A DNA stretch of 64,000 bases, from positions 3,286,001 to 3,350,000 of the forward strand of contig NZ_CP124681.1 of assembly GCF_029961765.1 (NCBI RefSeq). The letters are read 5' to 3'. The notes below the pieces were generated by a model, which worked only from the letters and a program-made list of their open reading frames with translations, had not been told where the DNA came from and did no database searches. The stretch comes from Nocardioides sp. QY071 (GTDB lineage: Bacteria; Actinomycetota; Actinomycetes; Propionibacteriales; Nocardioidaceae). Shown one piece after another: positions 48,383 to 57,519 of the stretch (within the stretch, counting starts at the first letter, position 1; the number at the start of each line of letters is the position of its first letter). The position numbers and the translations under genes are program-made.

Positions 48383-49753
48383 TCAGGATTCGAGGTGAAC
48401 CGGTACGACGATGTCGCCGACGATGAGCACGATGCCCATGACGAGGATCGCCAGGCCGACGACGTACGCGATCGGCAGCAGCTTGGCCACGTCGACGTAG
48501 CCGGGGTCGGGGCGGCGACGCAGCCGGGCCCAGCCACGGCGCACGGCCTCCCACAGGGCACCGGCGATGTGGCCGCCGTCGAGCGGCAGCAGCGGCACGA
48601 AGTTGAACATGCCGATGAAGAAGTTGAAGCCGGCGACCAGCATCAGCAGGGAGACCAGCTTCGCCTTCACCGGGATCTCGGTGTGCGAGGCGGTCTCGCC
48701 GGCCAGCCGGCCGCCGCCGACGATGCTGACCGGGCCCATCGGGTCGCGTTTCTCGGCGCCGACGATCGCCTTGGCGACGCCCCAGACCTTGGCCGGCAGC
48801 GTGGCGAGGGACTTCACCACCTCGACGGTCATCGAGCCCATCTGGTCGACGGTGTAGACGACGCCGCCGGTGGTGGGGTGCGAGCGGGGGACGACGCCGA
48901 GGAAGCCCACCGTCTTGTCGACCTTGTCGCCGGCCTTGAGCGGCGGCTTGACCACGGTCTGGGTGCGGAAGGTCTGCTCCTTGCCGTCGCGCTCGACGAC
49001 GACCTCGGCCTGCCCGGTGCCATTGGCCTTGACCAGCCGCTGGACCTGCGACCAGCTGGTGACCTCGGTGCCGTTGAACGACACGATCCGGTCGCCGGCC
49101 TCGATCCCGGCCGCGTGGGCGGGCGTGGGACTCTGCGCGAGCTCCTCGGGGGTGCACACCCGGCCGGACTCCTCGGCCGGGAGCACGCAGGCGTTGACCT
49201 CGGCGATGGTCGTCTCGACGGTCTGGTCGCCCGGGTTGCCGTAGGTCGCGAACACACCCGCGAACAGGAGGAAGGCGATGGCGATGTTCACCGTCGGGCC
49301 GCCGCCCATCACGATGACCTTCTGCCACCACGGGAACTTGTAGAAGAGGCGGTCGGCGTCCTCGGGGCGGATCGTCTCCCACTCCGCCGCGCGGGCGTCC
49401 GAGATCAGCTGGGTGAACATCCCGGTGTTGGACTTGCGGACCCGGACCACCTGCCCGATGACACGGCCCTCGGCGTCGACCTCGTCAGACACCTCGTCGG
49501 CCAGCTCGGCCGCGCCGGGCGGGAGCATGCCGACGATCTTGACGTAGCCGCCGAGGGGGATCGCCTTGACGCCGTACTCCGTCTCACCGACCTGCTTGCT
49601 CCACACGGTGGGGCCGAAGCCGATGAAGTACTGCGTGACCTTCCCGCCGAACCGCTTCGCCGGGATCATGTGGCCGAGCTCGTGGAGCCCGATCGACGCC
49701 AGGATCGCCGCCGCGAAGACGACGACACCGAGCAGGTAGAGCAGAGCGGTCAT
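48383..49753 (-). CDS. rip1: Site-2 protease, RIP metalloprotease (M50)
   Basis: Intramembrane zinc protease releasing sigma factors by cleaving membrane anti-sigma factors. 456 residues from ATG 49753. Zinc motif H24-E25-LG-H28 (GLHELGHM) is in the first helix and the third ligand is in LLPLDGGH (about 395). A PDZ domain occupies about 195-290 ([18 protein letters not shown]). Four transmembrane helices. ATG overlaps the dxr stop by four bases. Called rip1 by context and length; RseP in proteobacteria. Confidence 0.94.
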   Translation of the reverse strand: MTALLYLLGVVVFAAAILASIGLHELGHMIPAKRFGGKVTQYFIGFGPTVWSKQVGETEYGVKAIPLGGYVKIVGMLPPGAAELADEVSDEVDAEGRVIGQVVRVRKSNTGMFTQLISDARAAEWETIRPEDADRLFYKFPWWQKVIVMGGGPTVNIAIAFLLFAGVFATYGNPGDQTVETTIAEVNACVLPAEESGRVCTPEELAQSPTPAHAAGIEAGDRIVSFNGTEVTSWSQVQRLVKANGTGQAEVVVERDGKEQTFRTQTVVKPPLKAGDKVDKTVGFLGVVPRSHPTTGGVVYTVDQMGSMTVEVVKSLATLPAKVWGVAKAIVGAEKRDPMGPVSIVGGGRLAGETASHTEIPVKAKLVSLLMLVAGFNFFIGMFNFVPLLPLDGGHIAGALWEAVRRGWARLRRRPDPGYVDVAKLLPIAYVVGLAILVMGIVLIVGDIVVPVHLES

Positions 49754-50853
49754 GGGCGGGTTGCGGTCCTCGAGTCGATGAGCTGGGTGGCCGCCTCCCG
49801 CGCCCACGCGTCCGCGCCGAGGACGTCGTCGAGGGAGAGCTGCCCCTTCGAGGGTACGTCGTGGGCGGCTAGCGCGCTGGCGACCACGTCGACGATCCCG
49901 GGGAATCCGAGGCGACCGGTGCGGAAGGCCTCCACCGCGACCTCGTTGGCGGCGTTGTAGACCGCCGGGGCGGTGCTGCCCTTCTCCCCCGCCTCGCGGG
50001 CGAGCGCGACGGCAGGGAAGGCCTCGTCGTCGAGGGGCAGGAACTCCCAGGTCTCGGCGCGGGTCCAGTCCACGGCGGGCGCGGCGTCCGGGACCCGGTC
50101 GGGCCAGGCCAGGCCGAGGGCGATCGGGATCAGCATGGTCGGCGGGCTGGCCTGCACCAGCGTGGAGCCGTCGACGAACTCGACCATCGAGTGCACGACG
50201 CTCGTCGGGTGCACCACGACCTCGATCCGGTCGAACGGGATCCCGAAGAGCAGGTGCGCCTCGATCACCTCGAGGCCCTTGTTGACCAGGGTCGCGGAGT
50301 TGATCGTGATCACCGGGCCCATGTCCCAGGTGGGGTGGTTGCCCGCCTGCTCGGGCGTGACGTCGGCGAGCTCCGCGCGGCTGCGGCCGCGGAAGGGTCC
50401 GCCGCTCGCGGTCAGCACCAGTCGTCGTACCTCGTCGGGGGTGCCGCCGCGCAGGCACTGCGCGAGCGCGCTGTGCTCGGAGTCGACGGGCACGATCTGG
50501 CCGGGCCTCGCCTTGTCGAGCACGAGCGGGCCGCCCATGACGAGCGACTCCTTGTTGGCCAGCGCCAGCGTGGTGCCTGCCTCGAGCGCGGCCAGGGTCG
50601 GGAGCAGTCCCACGGCGCCGGTGATGCCGTTGAGGACGACGTCGCACTCCTGCTGGGCGGCCTCGACGCTGGCCTGCTCGCCGAGCCCGTGGAACCGGGG
50701 CGCGAACTCCGCGACCTGCTGGGCGAAGAGGTCAGGGTTGCCGCCGCCGGCGGTCAGGCCCACCACCCGGAACCGGTCGCGGTTGGCCCGCACCAGGTCG
50801 AGCGCCTGGGTCCCGATCGATCCGGTCGAGCCGAGGATGACGACGTCCTTCAC
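49750..50853 (-). CDS. dxr: 1-deoxy-D-xylulose-5-phosphate reductoisomerase
   Basis: Commits DXP to the MEP pathway, NADPH-dependent. 367 residues from GTG 50853. Rossmann motif [13 protein letters not shown] (about 6-18), the NKESLVMGG segment (about 100-108), metal/substrate residues in [12 protein letters not shown] (about 118-129) and [11 protein letters not shown], plus HPTWDMG. First of dxr-rip1-ispG, divergent from a deacetylase gene. Confidence 0.96.
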   Translation of the reverse strand: MKDVVILGSTGSIGTQALDLVRANRDRFRVVGLTAGGGNPDLFAQQVAEFAPRFHGLGEQASVEAAQQECDVVLNGITGAVGLLPTLAALEAGTTLALANKESLVMGGPLVLDKARPGQIVPVDSEHSALAQCLRGGTPDEVRRLVLTASGGPFRGRSRAELADVTPEQAGNHPTWDMGPVITINSATLVNKGLEVIEAHLLFGIPFDRIEVVVHPTSVVHSMVEFVDGSTLVQASPPTMLIPIALGLAWPDRVPDAAPAVDWTRAETWEFLPLDDEAFPAVALAREAGEKGSTAPAVYNAANEVAVEAFRTGRLGFPGIVDVVASALAAHDVPSKGQLSLDDVLGADAWAREAATQLIDSRTATRP

Positions 50854-50932
50854 GTGGTCATCCTCGCAGGAGCGACGTCACAGTCCGGAATCCGCCGAAA
50901 TGCCGGTTCGGGGCGCCCGGACCCTTCATGCT

Positions 50933-52006
50933 GTGGCGGTGCTCCGTCCTGTCCCCGCGCTCCTCGTCGTCCTGCTGACCCTCGGCGGGGTGACGCTCGC
51001 GTCGCCGGCCGAGGCGATGCCGCCCGAGGTCGCGAAGGGCTGCACGGGCAAGGTGGCGCTCACCTTCGACGACGGTCCGGCCCGCGGTACGACACACCGG
51101 CTGGTCCAGGTGCTGCGCCGCAACCAGGTCCCGGCGACGTTCTTCATGGTCGGGCAGCGGGTCGCGGCCAGCCCGGCGGCCGCGCTCGAGGTCGAGCAGG
51201 CCGGGAACCTGGTGGCCAACCACAGCTGGGCGCACCGCGACATGAGCCGCCAGTCCTACCGCGACGTGCGGCGCTCACTGCGCGCGACGCGACGCGCGAT
51301 GAAGGCCGCCGGGCTGCACCCGACCGACCTGATGCGCCCGCCGTACGGCGCCCTCGCGAAGCCCGCACGCCGGGCGATCCGGGCCTCCGGCTACGTCCCC
51401 GTCCTGTGGACCGACGACTCGCTCGACTGGAAGTCGGGCAGCTCGCAGCAGATCGCGCGCCGGATCCTCGCGGGCCTGCACCCTGGCCGCAACATCGTGC
51501 TCCAGCACGACGGCGTCAACCGCTCGCCGATCTCAGTCGGCGCCGTGGAGCGGGTGATCCGCGTCGCGAAGCGGCGCGGCTACTGCTTCACCGCACTCGA
51601 CGAGAACGGCCGTCCCGGGTTCCCGACGCCACTGGTCACCGCGGTCGCGAAGGACGCCGTCGAAGGCACCGACGCGGTCGTCACCCTCGAGCTCGCCCAG
51701 CCCGCCGGCCGCGCCACAGCGGTGGTCGTCGAGGCCGCCTCCGGTACGGCGCTCGTCGGCTCCGACCTGCCCGCCTTCCAGGCCCGGGTGGAGATCCCGG
51801 CCGGCAAGGTCAGGGGCACGGTGCGGATCCCGGTCGCCACCGACGCCGTCCTGGAGCCGGCCGAGACGTTCTCGGTCGTGCTCCGCGACCCCGAGGGCGT
51901 GCGGGTCGGCCAGCCAACGACGGTCACCGTGATCGACGCCGCGAACGCGCCGCGCATCGACCTGCCGGGCCCGCCGTTCCTGCCGCTGGGACCGACGTTC
52001 AGCTGA
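50933..52006 (+). CDS. Secreted polysaccharide deacetylase with Calx-beta-like tail
   Basis: 357 residues from GTG 50933 (a second GTG at 50939). Signal peptide ends near ASPAEA (about 28). NodB deacetylase domain: TFDDGP (about 43-48) with metal Asp, HSWAHRD (about 97-103) with metal histidines, RPPYGA (about 135-140) and LQHDG. From about 230 a Calx-beta-like module follows (VVTLELAQPAG... TFSVVLRDPEG). Probably removes acetyl groups from peptidoglycan or another glycan outside the cell. Confidence 0.9.
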   Translation: MAVLRPVPALLVVLLTLGGVTLASPAEAMPPEVAKGCTGKVALTFDDGPARGTTHRLVQVLRRNQVPATFFMVGQRVAASPAAALEVEQAGNLVANHSWAHRDMSRQSYRDVRRSLRATRRAMKAAGLHPTDLMRPPYGALAKPARRAIRASGYVPVLWTDDSLDWKSGSSQQIARRILAGLHPGRNIVLQHDGVNRSPISVGAVERVIRVAKRRGYCFTALDENGRPGFPTPLVTAVAKDAVEGTDAVVTLELAQPAGRATAVVVEAASGTALVGSDLPAFQARVEIPAGKVRGTVRIPVATDAVLEPAETFSVVLRDPEGVRVGQPTTVTVIDAANAPRIDLPGPPFLPLGPTFS

Positions 52007-52008
52007 GT

Positions 52009-52090
52009 CTCCGAATCGTTCGATCGAATGGTTCGAGGGACTTGGGCGCCCGGAAATCCCCCTAACCGTTCGATCGAACGATTAGGGGGA
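52009..52090. repeat. Double-hairpin GTTCGATCGAAC element, copy 2
   Basis: Hairpin 52009-52038 (imperfect) and hairpin 52057-52090 (17-bp arms, one mismatch). Cores at 52018-52029 (last base changed) and 52068-52079 are exactly 50 bases apart, as in copy 1 at 22196-22280. It fills the gap between the deacetylase stop and the convergent meaB stop. Confidence 0.9.
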
Positions 52091-52091
52091 G

Positions 52092-53078
52092 TCAGCCGGC
52101 GGTCAGCTGAGTCGCCGCGGTGTGCGGGTCGACCTCGCCCGCGACCACCGCGGCGGCGAGCTCGTCGAGCCGGTCCCCCTCGCCGACGCTGCCCCAGCGC
52201 TTGCGCAGGGCGGTGAGCGCGAGGGTCTCGATCTCGTCGCGGGCGCGGCGGACCCGGCGGCGGCCGAGCTCGCCACTGTCGCGCAGCCAGGCTGCGTGCT
52301 CGTCGATCGCGTCGACGACGTCGGTCACGCCGTCGCCGTTGGACGCGGTGGTCTTGAGGACCGGGGGCCGCCAGGCGCCGTCGCGCCGCTCGGCGAGGCC
52401 GAGCATGGACCGCAGGTCGCGGCGTACCTTGTCGGCGCCCTCGCGGTCGGACTTGTTGACGACGTAGAGGTCGCCGATCTCGAGGATGCCGGCCTTCGCG
52501 GCCTGGATCCCGTCGCCCATCCCGGGCGCGAGCAGCACGATCGTCGTGTCGGCCTGGCCGGCCACCTCGACCTCGCTCTGGCCGACGCCGACGGTCTCGA
52601 CCAGGACGACGTCGAAGCCGGCGCCGTCGAGCACCCGCAGCGCCTGCGGCGTGGTCCAGGCCAGGCCGCCGAGGTGGCCGCGGGCGGCCATCGAGCGGAT
52701 GAAGACGCCGGGGTCGAGGACGTGGTCACCCATCCGGATCCGGTCGCCCAGCAGGGCGCCGCCGGAGAACGGCGAGGACGGGTCGACGGCGAGGACGGCG
52801 ACCCGGCGCCCGCGCCGGCGCAGCTCGCCGATCAGCGCGTTGGTGGACGTCGACTTGCCGACGCCCGGGGAGCCGGTGAGCCCGATGACGTGGGCGTGAC
52901 CGGCGTGCGGCGCCAGCGCCCGCATCAGCTCGGGCAGCAGCGGCGACTCGTCCTCGACGAGCGACACCAGCCGCCCGACCGCGCGCGGGTCGCCCTCGCG
53001 GGCCTTCTCGACCCATGCAGGAACGGCCGCCGCGGTGATCCCGCGACGGCCGCCCTGGATGTTGCTCGCGTCAGGCAA
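52092..53078 (-). CDS. meaB: Methylmalonyl-CoA mutase-associated GTPase MeaB
   Basis: G-protein chaperone that loads and protects B12 on methylmalonyl- or ethylmalonyl-CoA mutase. 328 residues, read from TTG 53078; the start is uncertain because no good ribosome-binding site is visible. Walker A GSPGVGKST (69-77), switch region VLAVDPSSPFSGGALLGDRIRM-type (core VDPSSPFSGG, about 97-106), ETVGVGQSE and NKSD. Eighteen bases after the thiolase stop. The mutase genes are not in the window. Confidence 0.92.
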   Translation of the reverse strand: MPDASNIQGGRRGITAAAVPAWVEKAREGDPRAVGRLVSLVEDESPLLPELMRALAPHAGHAHVIGLTGSPGVGKSTSTNALIGELRRRGRRVAVLAVDPSSPFSGGALLGDRIRMGDHVLDPGVFIRSMAARGHLGGLAWTTPQALRVLDGAGFDVVLVETVGVGQSEVEVAGQADTTIVLLAPGMGDGIQAAKAGILEIGDLYVVNKSDREGADKVRRDLRSMLGLAERRDGAWRPPVLKTTASNGDGVTDVVDAIDEHAAWLRDSGELGRRRVRRARDEIETLALTALRKRWGSVGEGDRLDELAAAVVAGEVDPHTAATQLTAG

Positions 53079-53096
53079 CGCTGTCCGCTCGGCCGA

Positions 53097-54296
53097 TCAG
53101 CTGGCCGGAACCCGCAGGACCAGCGCGTCACCCTGGCCGCCACCGCCGCACAGGGCGGCGGCACCGAGGCCACCGCCGCGACGCTTGAGCTCGAGCGCGA
53201 GGTGCAGCGTGATCCGCGCACCGGAGGCACCGAGCGGGTGACCGATGGCGATGGCGCCACCGTTGACGTTGACCTTGTCCTCGTCGATGCCGAGGGCGCG
53301 GGCCGACTCGATGCCGACGGCGGCGAAGGCCTCGTTGAACTCGACCAGGTCGAGGTCGGCGGCGGTCAGGCCGGCCTTGTCGAGGGCCTTCTTGGTGGCG
53401 TTGGCCGGCTGCAGCTGCAGGGTTGAGTCCGGGCCGGCGACCTGCCCGTGGCTGACGATCTCGGCGAGGATCGGGAGACCGAGCTCCTCGGCCTTCTTCT
53501 TGCTGGTCACCACGACCGCGGCGGCGCCGTCGGAGATCTGCGAGGACGAGGCAGCGGTGATCGTGCCGTCCTTGGCGAACGCCGGGCGCAGGCCCGCGAG
53601 GCCCTCGGCGGTGGTGTCGCCACGGACACCCTCGTCCTGGCTGACGACGACCGGGTCGCCCTTGCGCTGCGGGATCGACACCGGGACGATCTCGTCGTCG
53701 AAGACGCCGTTCTTCTGCGCGGCGGCGGCGAGCTGGTGCGAGCGGGCCGCGACGGCGTCCTGCTCCTCACGGGTCAGCGGGGTCTCGCGGCACGCGTTGG
53801 TCGCCTCGGTCAGGTTGCCCATGCCCTGCTGGGTGGCCTGGTCGAAGAGCGCGTCGTAGGCGAGCGAGTCGACGAGCGCGGTGTCGCCGTACTTGAAGCC
53901 CTCGCGGCTCTTCGGGAGAAGGTGGGGGGCCTGGGTCATCGACTCGGTGCCACCGGCGACCACGATGTCGGCCTCGCCGGCACGGATCAGCTGGTCGGCC
54001 TGGGCGATGGCGTTGATGCCCGACAGGCACACCTTGTTGACGGTGATGGAGGGAACCTGCGGCGGCAGGCCTGCGGCGAGACCCGCGGTACGCGCGGGGT
54101 TCTGACCGGCACCGGCCTGGAGCACCTGGCCCAGGATCAGGTAGTCGACCTGGTCGCCGGAGACGCCGGCCTTCTCCAGCGCGCCCTTGATCGCGACACC
54201 GGCGAGGTCCGCGGCCGACAGGGTCTTGAGGGCGCCGAGGTGGCGACCGATCGGCGTACGGGCGCCGGCGACGATGACGCTGGGGTTGTCGGACAT
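53097..54296 (-). CDS. Acetyl-CoA acetyltransferase (thiolase)
   Basis: Condenses or cleaves acetoacetyl-CoA. 399 residues from ATG 54296, three bases after GGAGG with a strong ribosome-binding site. Nucleophile Cys90 ([11 protein letters not shown]), His353 ([11 protein letters not shown]) and Cys383 (CGGGGQGDA) form the catalytic set. Length and motifs fit biosynthetic AtoB/PhaA type thiolases. With the epimerase, Ccr and 3-hydroxyacyl-CoA dehydrogenase nearby it suggests the ethylmalonyl-CoA route or polyhydroxybutyrate synthesis. Confidence 0.94.
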   Translation of the reverse strand: MSDNPSVIVAGARTPIGRHLGALKTLSAADLAGVAIKGALEKAGVSGDQVDYLILGQVLQAGAGQNPARTAGLAAGLPPQVPSITVNKVCLSGINAIAQADQLIRAGEADIVVAGGTESMTQAPHLLPKSREGFKYGDTALVDSLAYDALFDQATQQGMGNLTEATNACRETPLTREEQDAVAARSHQLAAAAQKNGVFDDEIVPVSIPQRKGDPVVVSQDEGVRGDTTAEGLAGLRPAFAKDGTITAASSSQISDGAAAVVVTSKKKAEELGLPILAEIVSHGQVAGPDSTLQLQPANATKKALDKAGLTAADLDLVEFNEAFAAVGIESARALGIDEDKVNVNGGAIAIGHPLGASGARITLHLALELKRRGGGLGAAALCGGGGQGDALVLRVPAS

Positions 54297-54435
54297 GTTT
54301 CCTCCGTGCAGACGTGTGGTCGGAACTCTTTCGAGCGTACTCGTGGGTAGCGGGACCCGGCGAGGGGTCCATCGTGCGGTCGGTGAGGCACTCGTCACAC
54401 CACTCCGGGTAGCGGGCGACGGCACAATGACGCGC

Positions 54436-54885
54436 ATGAGCATCACTGAAGGCGTCCCCACCCACCTGTTCACCGCGATCGACCACGTCGGCATCGCGGT
54501 CCCCGACCTCGACGAGGCGATCGCGTTCTACCGCGACAACTTCGGCATGCACGTCGCGCACGAAGAGACCAACGAGGAGCAGGGCGTGCGCGAGGCGATG
54601 GTCGCCGTCGGCGACACCGACTCCAAGATCCAACTGCTCGCCCCGCTCAACGCCGAGTCGACCATCGCGAAGTTCATCGACCGCAGCGGCCCGGGCCTGC
54701 AGCAGCTCGCCTACCGGGTCACCGATCTCGACCAGGTCTCCGCGATCCTGCGCGAGCGCGGACTGCGCCTGCTCTACCCCGAGGCCCGGCGCGGTACGGC
54801 GAACAGCCGGATCAACTTCGTGCACCCCAAGGACGCCGGCGGTGTCCTGGTCGAGCTGGTCGAGCCGGCAGCCGACGGTCACTGA
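54436..54885 (+). CDS. mce: Methylmalonyl-CoA/ethylmalonyl-CoA epimerase
   Basis: VOC-fold metalloenzyme that interconverts (2R)- and (2S)-acylmalonyl-CoA. 149 residues from ATG 54436; ATG 54427 is a nine-base-longer option. Metal residues are His in [17 protein letters not shown] (about 12-28), Gln/His in the LQQLAYRV region (about 87-94) and Glu in [10 protein letters not shown] (about 134-143). Divergent from the thiolase gene. Convergent with pxpA across a perfect inverted repeat. Confidence 0.92.
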   Translation: MSITEGVPTHLFTAIDHVGIAVPDLDEAIAFYRDNFGMHVAHEETNEEQGVREAMVAVGDTDSKIQLLAPLNAESTIAKFIDRSGPGLQQLAYRVTDLDQVSAILRERGLRLLYPEARRGTANSRINFVHPKDAGGVLVELVEPAADGH

Positions 54886-54931
54886 TCCTCAGCACCCGCC
54901 GTCAGCCGGGCTCAGGCCCAGCGGGTCTTCC

Positions 54932-54994
54932 CGTCGCATCTGACGAATGGGCTGCCGCCGAGGCCATTTCACAGCCCATTCGTCAGATGCGACG
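54932..54994. repeat. Perfect 23-bp inverted repeat between convergent genes
   Basis: 54932-54954 is exactly reverse-complementary to 54972-54994, with a 17-nt loop. It lies between the mce stop (54885) and the pxpA stop (55020). No T-tract on either side. Probably a bidirectional terminator; sequence unrelated to the other palindromes here. Confidence 0.85.
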
Positions 54995-55019
54995 TCACGG
55001 TCGTCGTACGGCAGCAGCC

Positions 55020-55787
55020 TCATGGGGTCGCGAAGGCGCCGACGGGCAGTCCCGCAGCGTCCAGCGCGGCCCGCACCGCGGCGGCCAGCGCCGGTGCACC
55101 GGGCGAGTCGCCGTGGACGCACAGCGAGCGCACGTCGCCCGACCGGGCCAGCTCGACCGCCTGGGCGGCGACCGCGACCGGGTCGGTCAGCACCGCGCCT
55201 GGCGCAGAGCGCGGCACCAGTCCCCCGTCGGGCAGGTAGGCGCGGTCGGCGAAGCCCTCGCCGACCGCCTCCAGACCGGCCTCGGCCACGGCCGCCAGGA
55301 AGGCCGAGCCGGCGAGGCCGAGGACCGGCAGGCCGCCGTACGCGCGAACCGCGTCGATGACGGCGAGAGCCTGCTCCGGGTGACGCGAGACCGCGTGGTA
55401 GAGCGCGCCGTGCGGCTTGACGTAGGACAGCCGGCCGCCGGCCGCGCGGGCGATGCCGTCGAGGGCGCCGAGCTGGTAGAGCACGTCGGCGGCCAGCTCG
55501 TCGGTCGGTACGTCGACGAAGCGGCGCCCGAAGCCGGCCAGGTCGCGATAGCCCACCTGGGCGCCGATCGACACGCCGAGGGACACCGCGAGGTCGCACG
55601 TACGGCGCAGCGTCAGCGGGTCCCCGGCATGGAAGCCACACGCCACGTTGGCGCTGGTCAGGTGCGGCAGCAGCGCGTCGTCGTCGCCGAGCTGCCAGCG
55701 CCCGAAGGACTCGCCGACGTCCGCGTTGAGGTCGACCACCCCGATCGGGCCGTCCGGCGTGGACGCCGAACCCGGATGCAACGTCAT
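55020..55787 (-). CDS. pxpA: LamB/YcsF-family 5-oxoprolinase subunit A
   Basis: 255 residues from ATG 55787. Family segments: [15 protein letters not shown] (about 17-31), [15 protein letters not shown] (about 48-62), [11 protein letters not shown] (about 121-131) and VHGDSPGA. PxpA works with PxpBC to hydrolyse 5-oxoproline using ATP; pxpB and pxpC are not adjacent. Divergent from ccr by 192 bases. Confidence 0.9.
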   Translation of the reverse strand: MTLHPGSASTPDGPIGVVDLNADVGESFGRWQLGDDDALLPHLTSANVACGFHAGDPLTLRRTCDLAVSLGVSIGAQVGYRDLAGFGRRFVDVPTDELAADVLYQLGALDGIARAAGGRLSYVKPHGALYHAVSRHPEQALAVIDAVRAYGGLPVLGLAGSAFLAAVAEAGLEAVGEGFADRAYLPDGGLVPRSAPGAVLTDPVAVAAQAVELARSGDVRSLCVHGDSPGAPALAAAVRAALDAAGLPVGAFATP

Positions 55788-55979
55788 GGCCCTATCGTGG
55801 CCCATCGATGCGCCGCCGAGCCCAGGACGGTGCAGCCGCCCGCGGCACTGGTCCGATGAGACGAGTGTCACGAACCCGTCACCGAGCGGTTACCGACGGG
55901 TATCTTCGCGGCGGCCGTATTGCCACCCAGCCCATCTGGGCCCATCTGGCTCGCAACGAATCCCAGGGAGACGACGACC

Positions 55980-57317
55980 GTGCAGCACATCCTCGACGCC
56001 ATCCAGGCGGAGTCCTCCGCGGAGGACTTCGCCAACCTCGACCTTCCCGAGTCCTACCGGGCCGTCACGGTCCACAAGGACGAGGTCGACATGTTCGAGG
56101 GCATCGACTCTCGCGACAAGGACCCCCGCAAGTCCCTCCACGTCGACCAGGTCGCCCTCCCCGAGCTCGGGCCGGGCGAGGCGTTCGTGGCGGTCATGGC
56201 CTCCGCGATCAACTACAACACCGTGTGGACCTCGATCTTCGAGCCGGTCTCCACCTTCGGCTTCCTGGAGCGCTACGGACGTGAGTCCGACCTCGGCGCG
56301 CGGCACAACCTGCCCTACCACATCGTCGGCTCCGACCTGTCCGGCGTCGTGCTGGCCGTCGGCGCGGGCGTCACCAAGTGGAAGCCGGGCGACCGCGTCG
56401 TCGCGCACTGCCTGAGCGTCGAGCTCGAGGCCCCCGACGGCCACAACGACACGATGATGGACCCCTCCCAGCGCATCTGGGGCTTCGAGACCAACTTCGG
56501 TGGCCTCGCCGACGTCGCCATGGTCAAGGCCAACCAGCTGATGCCGAAGCCCGAGCACCTGACCTGGGAGGAGGCGGCCTCCCCCGGCCTGGTCAACTGC
56601 ACCGCGTACCGCCAGCTCGTCTCGGCCAACGGCGGCAACATGAAGCAGGGCGACAACGTCCTGATCTGGGGCGCCTCCGGCGGCCTCGGCGGCTTCGCGA
56701 CGCAGTACGCCCTCAACGGCGGCGCCAACCCGATCTGCGTGGTCTCCAACGAGGAGAAGGCCCAGATCGTGCGCAACATGGGCGCCGAGATGGTCATCAA
56801 CCGCTCCGAGCTCGCTCCGAAGTTCTGGAACGAGGACGGCACCAAGCAGAACCCGAAGGAGTGGCAGCGCTTCGGCAAGGCCATCCGCGAGCTCACCGGC
56901 GGCGAGGACATCGACATCGTCTTCGAGCACCCGGGCCGCGAGACCTTCGGCGCGAGCGTCTACGTCACCCGCAAGGGCGGCACCATCACCACCTGCGCCT
57001 CCACCTCGGGCTACATGCACGAGTACGACAACCGCTACCTGTGGATGAACCTCAAGAAGATCATCTCCAGCCACTTCGCCAACTACCGGGAGTCGTGGGA
57101 GGCCAACCGCCTCATCGCCCAGGGCAAGATCCACCCCACCCTGTCGCGCACCTACAAGCTCGAGGACACCGGCCAGGCCGCCCTCGACGTGCACCACAAC
57201 AAGCACCAGGGCAAGGTCGGCGTCCTGTGCCTCTCCCCCGAGGAGGGCCTCGGCGTCAAGAACGAGGAGCTCCGCGAGAAGCACCTCGACAAGATCAACC
57301 TGTTCCGCGGCATCTGA
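55980..57317 (+). CDS. ccr: Crotonyl-CoA carboxylase/reductase
   Basis: NADPH-dependent reductive carboxylation of crotonyl-CoA to ethylmalonyl-CoA, key enzyme of the ethylmalonyl-CoA pathway. 445 residues from GTG 55980, nine bases after AGGGAG. MDR fold: VVAHCLSVELEAPDG (about 139-153), nucleotide motif WGASGGLGGFATQY (about 229-242), and the Ccr-specific FEHPGRETFGASV and TSGYMHEYDNRYLWM. It continues the thiolase/epimerase/MeaB theme. A G/C hairpin follows the stop. Confidence 0.95.
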   Translation: MQHILDAIQAESSAEDFANLDLPESYRAVTVHKDEVDMFEGIDSRDKDPRKSLHVDQVALPELGPGEAFVAVMASAINYNTVWTSIFEPVSTFGFLERYGRESDLGARHNLPYHIVGSDLSGVVLAVGAGVTKWKPGDRVVAHCLSVELEAPDGHNDTMMDPSQRIWGFETNFGGLADVAMVKANQLMPKPEHLTWEEAASPGLVNCTAYRQLVSANGGNMKQGDNVLIWGASGGLGGFATQYALNGGANPICVVSNEEKAQIVRNMGAEMVINRSELAPKFWNEDGTKQNPKEWQRFGKAIRELTGGEDIDIVFEHPGRETFGASVYVTRKGGTITTCASTSGYMHEYDNRYLWMNLKKIISSHFANYRESWEANRLIAQGKIHPTLSRTYKLEDTGQAALDVHHNKHQGKVGVLCLSPEEGLGVKNEELREKHLDKINLFRGI

Positions 57318-57334
57318 GCCTGCAGTACGACGAA

Positions 57335-57370
57335 CCGGGCGGGTCCGTGCGCGAGCACGGGCCCGCCCGG
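57335..57370 (+). terminator. Hairpin after ccr
   Basis: Sixteen-bp stem (57335-57350 with 57355-57370), one wobble, GCGA tetraloop, 17 bases past the stop. A second weaker hairpin lies at about 57384-57410. No T-tract. The rest of the 202-base gap shows only a ribosome-binding site for the next gene. Confidence 0.65.
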
Positions 57371-57519
57371 CTCGCATCTGCGGCCGGATCCGCGTAGCGA
57401 CGCGGTCCGGTCCCGCGCGCCGGGGTGGGAATCGCTGGGGCGATCAGGGATCATGGGCGGGTTCGTGCACGCGCACATCCCCCCATGACCGCAGCGAGAG
57501 CCAGGGAGGCTCAGTTCAC

